Below are positions 6,001 to 10,044 of a DNA stretch of 10,044 nt, piece by piece (within the stretch, counting starts at the first letter, position 1; each line of letters starts with the position of its first letter). The DNA is from an uncultured Oscillospiraceae bacterium. GTDB lineage: Bacteria > Bacillota > Clostridia > Oscillospirales > Ruminococcaceae. The notes beneath the pieces are model-generated. The model was not told the origin of the DNA, made no database searches, and saw nothing but the letters and a program-made list of their open reading frames with translations. A program made the position numbers and the translations under genes. Where the stretch lies: the NCBI GenBank assembly GCA_900543295.1, contig UQQY01000076.1, forward strand, positions 1-10,044, given 5' to 3'.

Positions 6001-7227
6001 GCGGAAGAGGAAAGCAGCACCTACATGACGGTAACTGCTACGTCGAAGGAGGATTCGACATGCTCTGCTTCCAAACAGGTCACGATTAAACCAGCCTATG
6101 CGCTGATGGCAGACGCGGACTATGCATACAAGGGTGAAACCGTAAACTGCGCGGTATACTATAAGGGTGAACCGCTTCCGACCGAGGACTACGAGTGGTC
6201 CGTTTCCGCTTCGTGGGGCAGCCTGTCCGAAAACACGAAAATTGAAAACGGCGTGCTGACAGTCGGAGCCGACGAAAGCGCATATAATGTTACGGTAACA
6301 GCAAAAAAAGGCGAGCTTTCTTATACACTGAGACTGGAGCTTGCAGATCTGTACTCTCTTGATCCGAACTACGCACAGGTTGCAAAGGGTGAATCGCAGC
6401 AGTTCACAGTCAAGAACAATAAGACGGACGAAGCGCTCCCGGGAACCGATTTCACATGGTCGATTTCTTCCCCGTATGCGCAGTGGTACGGCGATATTAC
6501 CTCGGCCGATACGAAGGTCGATGCAAACGGTCTGTTTACCATGGGCGCCGACGAGGAATGCTCGTATATTACGCTGACGGCTACGCATAAGACGACGGGC
6601 GCGAAGTATTCGACTTCCATCAGCCAGCCGTGGGGCTATTCGCTGCGCGCCGCTTCTGCTGAAGAGACTGAAGAGACTCCGGTATCCGCACCGGCGCCGA
6701 CCAACAACGATCCGACTGTTTCGCAGGAGGTTGTCTGGACGGTAGAAGGCGCTAACAGCGCGGACACCACAGTGGACGAAAACGGCACGCTCACCATCGG
6801 CATCGACGAGACGGCGGAACAGCTTTACGTTACGGCGACCTCTGCGGCGGACGAGACCAAATCCGACACGGCGGTTGTGAACGTTACCCCGCGTGAGAAA
6901 TTCTATGTCGAAGTTATTGCGGGCGAGCACGGCACGGTTACGCCGGGCAGCGACGAGTACTACGAGGGCACAGACGTGACCTTCACCTTTACGCCGGACA
7001 AGGGCTACGCAGTGGATAAGGTTACGATTGACGGCGAAGAGGTTGCGCTCACCGACGGCAAATACACCCTGACCGTTACGGGTACGGCCCAGATCGAGGT
7101 AAGCTTTAAGGTGAATCCGGATGCGCCGGATACCGGCGATTATACGCCGATCCTTGCGGCGGCTCTGCTTGCAATGCTTGCGGCGGCTGGCGCTGCGGTC
7201 TATACGATCCGCAGAAGACGCGCATAA
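3013..7227 (+). CDS. Secreted, wall-anchored GH85 endo-beta-N-acetylglucosaminidase, multi-domain
   Basis: 1404 residues from the ATG at 3013. Signal peptide 1-32 has a basic start, a hydrophobic core and a likely cut SVFA|GD. The GH85 catalytic domain covers about 45-450: GFDGYFFNMEG carries the family's catalytic N-x-E pair (Asn240, Glu242; Glu codon 3736-3738). IQWYNAG follows at about 278, and the family marker TNFNTGHG is at 445-452, then NIQDILPTWQWW at 471-482. GH85 enzymes hydrolyse the beta-1,4 bond between the two GlcNAc residues of the N-glycan core and release the glycan from the protein. After this come a galactose-binding-like sandwich (~485-645), an Fn3-like module (~645-705), less clear Ig-like modules (~710-940), four related Ig-like repeats (942-1291), an InlB-B-like repeat (1295-1367), the sorting motif APDTGD (1371-1376), a hydrophobic stretch and RRRR. 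Streptococcal Endo-D is a comparable large surface ENGase. The gene stands alone between two terminators with its own promoter. Substrate preference (high-mannose, complex or trimmed) cannot be read. Confidence 0.93.
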   Translation: MKTSIGKRIGSGVLALALTATLYVGGSASVFAGDTYPYVGESAPGDNQPYLHGYRVEDLMNWSPETDPYAELLRAQVPLQNRNEAFAATQANPDLTAAAQYLTLTGDYGNSFFNADAYTNEFSTHIFNFWQYVDQYASWHGVPSVGTPEELNDVEDERNATDGNAWKRRNFEFGLVNLPNPAYTNAAHKNGVLSLGCMFQPRAYQNFEVMLYQDENGRYPVADKLTEMAEYYGFDGYFFNMEGRSYSASTREQLKSFFAQMRADGMYIQWYNAGSFSTDMLTSATKDNYEDATLYANSAFIEYGHSVPGDEGTAPYGLDKFETAFNGFEAGANRWSNNFSRLMQDGVMNGSIASLGTDFVQTGLEQKAGVDEATGYNLYTRELNEYQWMAFQRERLWWTGNNNNNTTVLNPGITDGTSAIEARDFTGIADYIAERSVVNGDTFYTNFNTGHGLEYVVNGEVSSNSEWSNINIQDILPTWQWWFETEGTQLSAEFDYGSKWTKAYNGGEAGEFGFDLIGAYNGGSSLAVYGALDAENFMHLYKSNLDVKETSKMEITFKKTSDDAASMKLGVIFADDTDTIVKLDIADSAAKSDEWVTSAVDLSAYAGKKIAAFGLVFDGEAADYQMNIGQMKYTSGEAKAPAAPTGLAITKAYEDGEMTISWDMASYDEVKQYNVYAVKDGREIFLGGTYDENFYIKNVNEAIAEAEAVHVDSVTVSPKEVDAVAGDTVDFDAKVNGYAEEAGQVTIVLKAVSADGTESEGAMTSHNYDEAVKNVTVDNSEDGKLTLTWEGGEADVTVATSYEKESRTWTASGNNGCVVTVPTGAEANGAYVTVTVTTKSGVSTMVDTTLPDHYCAPYDGKVYGSDGRLTQPMATDWHEIHYQVVTDGERADEVSVTRGVGQGVTNDHAVFTPIAGSADGVYVWLVDYSGNVSEEVYVPNRLAVTVSSEGSTVQAGTTMQFTAVVKNFTESDEVTWSISGTQSSETTIDENGLLTVAEEESSTYMTVTATSKEDSTCSASKQVTIKPAYALMADADYAYKGETVNCAVYYKGEPLPTEDYEWSVSASWGSLSENTKIENGVLTVGADESAYNVTVTAKKGELSYTLRLELADLYSLDPNYAQVAKGESQQFTVKNNKTDEALPGTDFTWSISSPYAQWYGDITSADTKVDANGLFTMGADEECSYITLTATHKTTGAKYSTSISQPWGYSLRAASAEETEETPVSAPAPTNNDPTVSQEVVWTVEGANSADTTVDENGTLTIGIDETAEQLYVTATSAADETKSDTAVVNVTPREKFYVEVIAGEHGTVTPGSDEYYEGTDVTFTFTPDKGYAVDKVTIDGEEVALTDGKYTLTVTGTAQIEVSFKVNPDAPDTGDYTPILAAALLAMLAAAGAAVYTIRRRRA
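5836..6885 (+). repeat. Four divergent Ig-like (Big_2-type) repeats within the ENGase
   Basis: Units lie at 5836-6090, 6091-6345, 6346-6630 and 6724-6885. Each shares the pattern 'x-W-S/T-I/V-S/E ... T-x-[IV]-[DE]-x-N-G-x-[LF]-T-[VMI] ... [YL]-x-[TV]-[VLT]-T-A' (for example IDENGLLTV, IENGVLTV, VDANGLFTM, VDENGTLTI). Such repeats usually act as stalks that push the catalytic domain out from the wall. The fourth unit lacks the usual first strands and is preceded by an acidic, proline-rich linker (6646-6723). The copies differ at DNA level, so the array is old. Confidence 0.85.
7123..7227 (+). other. C-terminal cell-wall sorting signal of the ENGase
   Basis: APDTGD (7123-7140) is followed by about 23 hydrophobic residues (YTPILAAALLAM and onward) and the tail RRRRA. 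The order motif, membrane stretch, positive tail is that of sortase substrates. The motif departs from LPxTG at its first position, as is common in Clostridia (for example NPxTG or SPxTG forms). Sortase would cut between Thr and Gly and link the protein to the peptidoglycan. No sortase gene is in the window. Confidence 0.82.
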
Positions 7228-7268
7228 GCGCATCAACATTATTTCTGATTGACCTCGTCATCATCTCT

Positions 7269-7319
7269 CTATAAGGAAAAGCGCTTCGGCCTAAAAAGCC
7301 GAGGCGCTTTTCCTTATAG
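7269..7319. terminator. Large inverted repeat, bidirectional terminator after the ENGase gene
   Basis: Arms 7269-7290 and 7298-7319 (22 bases each) are complementary with a single G-T position, around a 7-base loop CTAAAAA. The inner GC-rich stem is flanked by AAAA on the left and TTTT on the right, so it can terminate in either direction. It lies 41 bases past the ENGase stop and separates that gene from the next operon. Confidence 0.88.
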
Positions 7320-7352
7320 GGATAATATTTCATCGGGATGCTGGACGGAACA

Positions 7353-7381
7353 TTGACTTCATATGGGGATTTGTATATAAT
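7353..7381 (+). promoter_or_regulatory. Strong sigma-A promoter of the surface-sugar operon
   Basis: TTGACT (7353-7358) and TATAAT (7376-7381) are separated by exactly 17 bases: 11 of 12 consensus matches. Transcription should start near 7388, leaving a leader of about 88 bases before the dehydratase ATG. This is the best promoter in the window. Confidence 0.88.
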
Positions 7382-7441
7382 GGTTAAGGAATTGTAAACG
7401 GAGAAATCGGCGCGAAAAAGAAAAAGAGCGCAGGAAATTTG

Positions 7442-7461
7442 CCGGAGAATGCTCCGGTTTT
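7442..7461 (+). promoter_or_regulatory. Small GC-rich leader hairpin followed by TTTT
   Basis: CCGGAG (7442-7447) pairs with CTCCGG (7452-7457) around AATG, followed by TTTT (7458-7461), ending 14 bases before the start codon. The stem is short, so it could be a weak attenuator or only a structure that affects ribosome access to the GGGGAG site at 7467-7472. The function is inference. Confidence 0.35.
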
Positions 7462-7475
7462 AAAGCGGGGAGATT

Positions 7476-8297
7476 ATGAAAAGGAAAAAGATATGGCACG
7501 CGGGGATTGTGCTGCTGGCGCTTTGCGACATTCTGGCGGTTGTGGCCTCAATCCTGATAGGCTTCAGCTTTCGTTTCGGATTCTTTGAAACCATACCGCG
7601 TTTTTACAACGCTCAAATGCTGCTTTACATCTCGGTGTTGTCGCTGACGGTCATTCTTTCAAATGTCCTGACGAGACGATACAGTACATATTGGCGGTAT
7701 TTCAGCTTGCAGGACTTGTTTTTACAGTTTGTTTCCGCTATGATAACGGCAGTATGTATGCTGGCGCTGGATCATTTTGGCCTGGTGGAAATGCCGCCTG
7801 AGCTTTTGATGATTATACCGATCCTGCTGTTTCTGTTTATGTCCTTTGAACGGATGATTCCCAAACTGTTTCGGATGGGCGTTTCCCGTATTCAGCCAAT
7901 GGAAAAGAGCGATCCGCGCGTGCCGACGCTGGTATACGGCGCGGGCGAGGCGGGAAATTATCTGATCGAAAATGTGCGTTTAAATCATGCGCGCACCGTA
8001 AAGCTTGTCGGCTATATTGACGACAATGAAAGGCTTTGGGGACAGACGGTCGGGGGCTTCCATGTATTCGGCGGCGGAGAGCTTTTGGAAGAGCTTGTCC
8101 GGAAATACGCCGTACGGGAGGTTATCATCGCAATTCCATCCGCCTCCTCCGATTTTATCCGGGGCGTATTTCGCCGGTGCAGCGCAATGGGGGTTGTCGT
8201 CAAGCGGTATGGAACGCTGGACGATGTGACGAGCGAGGACTTCACGCGCCGATCAATACGATTGATTTTGAAAAGCTTCTGCGCCGTGACAGCGTGA
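7476..8297 (+). CDS. N-terminal part of the dehydratase: membrane and nucleotide-binding domains
   Basis: 273 residues as read. The ATG follows GGGGAG (7467-7472) at a rather short 3-base spacing. Four hydrophobic segments lie at about 11-31, 45-64, 83-100 and 108-122, with the basic MKRKK start in the cytosol. A Rossmann-type domain follows with VYGAGEAG (153-160) and GYIDDN (179-184), as in the CoA-binding-like domain of CapD/PglF proteins. After residue ~255 (8240) the frame departs from the family and runs 18 unrelated residues to a stop. As translated it lacks the catalytic domain entirely, so alone it should not be an active dehydratase. Confidence 0.8.
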   Translation: MKRKKIWHAGIVLLALCDILAVVASILIGFSFRFGFFETIPRFYNAQMLLYISVLSLTVILSNVLTRRYSTYWRYFSLQDLFLQFVSAMITAVCMLALDHFGLVEMPPELLMIIPILLFLFMSFERMIPKLFRMGVSRIQPMEKSDPRVPTLVYGAGEAGNYLIENVRLNHARTVKLVGYIDDNERLWGQTVGGFHVFGGGELLEELVRKYAVREVIIAIPSASSDFIRGVFRRCSAMGVVVKRYGTLDDVTSEDFTRRSIRLILKSFCAVTA

Positions 8298-9373
8298 CGC
8301 TGAATATGGACGCGGTAAAGCGCTTTGTCAGTGGGAAAACGGTACTGGTGACCGGCGGCGTCGGTTCCATTGGAAGTGAAATCTGCCGTCAAACGCTTAA
8401 ATGCGGCGCCGCGCGCGTCGTTATTGTGGACATCAATGAGAACGGCCTCTTTTTTATGAAAAACGAGCTGGATGAAGCGGGCTGCGGCGGCCGGTTTGAG
8501 GTACTGCTCGGCTCTGTCCGCGACCGTCCGCGCATGCACGAGATTTTTGATAAGTACCGGCCGCAGATTGTATTCCATGCGGCCGCGCACAAGCATGTGC
8601 CGATGATGGAGGGAAACCCGAAGGAAGCGCTTAAAAACAACGTGCTGGGAACGATCAACGTTGCAAACGAGTCGATTGTCAGCCATGTGGAAAAGTTCAT
8701 CCTGATTTCGACGGATAAAGCGGTCAACCCGACCAACATTATGGGCGCGTCAAAACGGATTGCTGAAATGGTCGTTCAGGTTATGAACAGCGGTGTGGCG
8801 ACAGATTTTGCAGCCGTGCGCTTTGGCAACGTGCTGGGCTCGAACGGCAGTGTGGTGCCCTATTTTGAACAGCAGATCGAACAGGGCGGACCGGTGACGG
8901 TAACGCACCGCGAAATGAAGCGCTATTTCATGACCATTCCCGAGGCGGTTCAGCTTGTACTCGAAGCGGGCGCAATGGCGACCGGCGGAGAAATTTTTGT
9001 GCTGGACATGGGCAAGCCAGTTTATATTTATGACCTTGCCTGCGACATGATCCGCCTGCATGGCATGGAGCCCAATCGGGATATTGAAATTAAAATTACA
9101 GGACTCAGGCCGGGTGAAAAGCTGTTTGAGGAGATTTCTCTTGCAGAAGAGGATACGACCAAAACGGCAAACGACAAAATCTATATCAATAAGCCGGTCG
9201 CATATGACGAGGAAGATTTTTCACGCAGGGTCAAAGCTTTGGAAACTGCAATGACAAACGGGGATCTGGACGGCGTTTTTTGCAGAGTAAAGGAGCTTGT
9301 TCCGACATTTTCGCACGATGCAAATCATGCGCTGCGGGAAGATGTGCAGCAGGAGAGGAAACAGACGGTATGA
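8249..9373 (+). CDS. C-terminal catalytic (SDR) part of the dehydratase
   Basis: Family-like sequence begins at about 8249 (PINTIDFEKLLRRDSV) and ends at the TGA 9371-9373. The frame is open further upstream (to 8036), but that part is a shadow of the first frame. The first usable ATG, at 8306, has no Shine-Dalgarno sequence. Motifs are the NAD(P)-binding TGGVGSIG (8351-8374), VDINENG, FHAAAHKHVPMME, the catalytic Thr-Asp-Lys (8711-8719), and MGASKR (8741-8758). In the last, Met replaces the SDR tyrosine while the lysine (8753-8755) is kept, a known trait of the large membrane-type 4,6-dehydratases. RFGNVLGSNGSVVP and GLRPGEKLFEE are also family signatures. The chemistry is intact on paper. 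Without frame correction this half is translated only by reinitiation, if at all. Confidence 0.85.
   Translation, partial: PINTIDFEKLLRRDSVTLNMDAVKRFVSGKTVLVTGGVGSIGSEICRQTLKCGAARVVIVDINENGLFFMKNELDEAGCGGRFEVLLGSVRDRPRMHEIFDKYRPQIVFHAAAHKHVPMMEGNPKEALKNNVLGTINVANESIVSHVEKFILISTDKAVNPTNIMGASKRIAEMVVQVMNSGVATDFAAVRFGNVLGSNGSVVPYFEQQIEQGGPVTVTHREMKRYFMTIPEAVQLVLEAGAMATGGEIFVLDMGKPVYIYDLACDMIRLHGMEPNRDIEIKITGLRPGEKLFEEISLAEEDTTKTANDKIYINKPVAYDEEDFSRRVKALETAMTNGDLDGVFCRVKELVPTFSHDANHALREDVQQERKQTV
9354..9359 (+). promoter_or_regulatory. Ribosome binding site inside the dehydratase end
   Basis: AGAGGA within AGGAGAGGAA (9351-9360) lies 10 bases before the ATG at 9370. It fixes the start of the acyltransferase, whose ATG overlaps the upstream stop as ATGA. 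Confidence 0.8.
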
Positions 9374-10044
9374 TTGATCCTTCGGCAAAAATTGCGCCGG
9401 ATGTTCTGCTCGGCGAGTCCTGTGTGATTGAGGCGGGCGTTTTTATTGGCGCAGGAACGGTGATTGGGCACCATGCGGTGATATGCAGGGATACGCAGAT
9501 AGGCGAAAACGTTCGAATCGATGCGTTCGCCTGCGTAGGAAAGCTGCCCATGCGGGCGAAGAACAGCGCGGTTACAGTGGTAAAAGAATTGCCGCCCGCA
9601 AAAATCGGTGCAGGCTCGATCATCGGCACTTCTGCGGTGCTGTATCGGGGGGCGCAGCTCGGCGAAAGCTGTCTGGCGGCGGATTTTTCCGTAATCCGCG
9701 AGGAGGTTTCGGTCGGAGAGCTTACGATTATCGGGAAGGGCGCGACAATCGAAAACCAGTGCATGGTGGGAAAGCGGACGAAGATTCAGACAAACGCTTA
9801 TATTGCAGCCTATTCTGTGGTTGGCGACGATTGTTTTATCGGCCCGTGCGTCGTAACCTCCAACGACAACTATGTTGGACGTACTAAGGCACGTTTTGCG
9901 GCGTTTCGCGGTGTAACGGTATTAAACGGCGGCAGAATTGGCGCGGGCGCAGTGATTTTGCCCGGAAAAACAATCGGCGAGGACGGATTGGTTGCCGCGG
10001 GCAGCGTCGTGACGCACGATGTGCCGCCTAAAAGAATCGTTGCG
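9370..10044 (+). CDS. Left-handed beta-helix (hexapeptide repeat) acyltransferase, 3' cut by window
   Basis: 225 codons from the ATG at 9370 to the window edge with no stop. The protein opens MIDPSAKIAPDVLLGESCVI and continues in imperfect [LIV]-G-x-x-x-x hexapeptides (VFIGAGTVIGHHAVI, CFIGPCVV, RIGAGAVILPGKTIGED, LVAAGSVVTHDVPP). This is the signature of trimeric LbH acyltransferases. The closing VVTHDVPPKRIVA is typical just before the C-terminal end, so little is missing. Relatives such as WbpD transfer an acetyl group from acetyl-CoA to an amino group on a UDP-sugar. ATGA overlap with the 4,6-dehydratase implies translational coupling and points to N- or O-acylation of a sugar nucleotide or glycan in the same surface-polysaccharide pathway. 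No partner aminotransferase is seen here; it may lie downstream. Substrate and donor are unproven. A serine/homoserine O-acetyltransferase or LpxA is less likely from context. Confidence 0.85.
   Translation, partial: MIDPSAKIAPDVLLGESCVIEAGVFIGAGTVIGHHAVICRDTQIGENVRIDAFACVGKLPMRAKNSAVTVVKELPPAKIGAGSIIGTSAVLYRGAQLGESCLAADFSVIREEVSVGELTIIGKGATIENQCMVGKRTKIQTNAYIAAYSVVGDDCFIGPCVVTSNDNYVGRTKARFAAFRGVTVLNGGRIGAGAVILPGKTIGEDGLVAAGSVVTHDVPPKRIVA

Larger units (their letters stand above)
7476..9373 (+). pseudogene. Membrane-type UDP-sugar 4,6-dehydratase (CapD/PglF/WbpM type), frameshifted
   Basis: The two adjacent frames together spell one protein of about 632 residues, the usual size of membrane-bound polysaccharide-biosynthesis dehydratases. 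They are out of register by one missing base. The N-part (four membrane helices plus a Rossmann domain) runs in the first frame to about 8240. The SDR catalytic part continues in the next frame from about 8249. Adding one base in the CGCGCC stretch would read DFTRPINTIDFEKLLRRDSV straight across, as expected for the linker between the two domains. Intact relatives convert UDP-GlcNAc to UDP-4-keto-6-deoxy-HexNAc at the inner membrane face, the first step to N-acetylated deoxy-amino sugars in capsules and glycoproteins. Both halves look well preserved and show no further stops. A recent mutation or a sequence error is therefore more likely than old decay. No classical slippery heptamer is seen at the junction. 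Confidence 0.85.

Noticed and set aside
4504..7239. A 911-residue open frame on the - strand opposite the ENGase
   Set aside because: It is a mirror of the strongly biased + strand codons: its product is Arg/Val/His-rich with no domain or signal. The + strand frame has clear GH85 and wall-anchor motifs. No promoter or ribosome binding site was seen for it.
8036..8248. Upstream extension of the catalytic dehydratase frame
   Set aside because: Residues read here (Arg/Gly-rich) do not resemble the family, while the other frame does. It is open only by chance.
8036..8297. Programmed -1 ribosomal frameshifting to make the full dehydratase
   Set aside because: No X-XXY-YYZ slippery heptamer in the correct phase was found near the point where homology changes frame (8240-8251). 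This protein family is not known to use recoding.
1..10044. CRISPR array, tRNA, rRNA, insertion sequence, phage or defence module
   Set aside because: No regularly spaced repeats, tRNA-like cloverleaf, transposase motif or nuclease/toxin pair was recognised on either strand.

Overview
This window looks like a chromosomal segment of a Gram-positive, gut-type Clostridia member (Bacillota). I infer an Oscillospirales/Ruminococcaceae-like host from the CarD-like regulator, the long form of the DUF815 ATPase, strong AGGAGG-type ribosome binding sites, sigma-A-like promoters, and a secreted glycosidase with a wall-sorting tail. The exact taxon cannot be fixed from the sequence. All genes that I accept are on the + strand.

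Layout. (1) 1-741 is the 3' part of a thioredoxin-reductase-like flavoprotein. It is followed 32 bases later by a DUF815-family AAA+ ATPase (774-1961), probably in the same transcript. (2) 1962-2120 holds an extended -10 promoter candidate and a long leader hairpin ending in a T-run. Next comes a CarD/CdnL-family RNA polymerase-binding regulator (2121-2636), closed by a near-perfect intrinsic terminator (2703-2740). (3) 2741-3012 is an AT-rich control region with two identical 14-bp direct repeats 21 bp apart, ending 3 bp before a sigma-A-like promoter. It drives a 1404-residue secreted GH85 endo-beta-N-acetylglucosaminidase (3013-7227). That protein has a signal peptide, a catalytic domain with the N-x-E catalytic pair, accessory beta-sandwich modules, four related Ig-like repeats, an InlB-B-like repeat and a C-terminal sorting signal (PDTGD, hydrophobic stretch, RRRR tail). 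The unit ends at a large inverted repeat (7269-7319) that can terminate in both directions. (4) From 7353 a textbook promoter starts a surface-glycan operon. It begins with a membrane-type UDP-sugar 4,6-dehydratase (CapD/PglF/WbpM type, 7476-9373) that is split by a one-base frameshift near 8240-8251. It continues with a left-handed beta-helix acyltransferase that overlaps it by ATGA (9370 onward, cut by the window edge).

How the parts fit. The ENGase is an isolated single-gene unit, with its own promoter and upstream repeats and a terminator on each side. It is likely a regulated, cell-surface enzyme that cuts host or dietary N-glycans at the chitobiose core. The downstream operon makes modified (deoxy, N-acylated) sugar nucleotides for the cell's own surface polysaccharide or glycoprotein. 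The upstream flavoprotein/ATPase pair is housekeeping or stress related with no visible tie to the glycan genes. I see no CRISPR array, tRNA, rRNA, insertion sequence or defence system. The most unusual points are the control regions of the ENGase and carD, the modified NAD(P)H site of the flavoprotein, and the frameshifted dehydratase.
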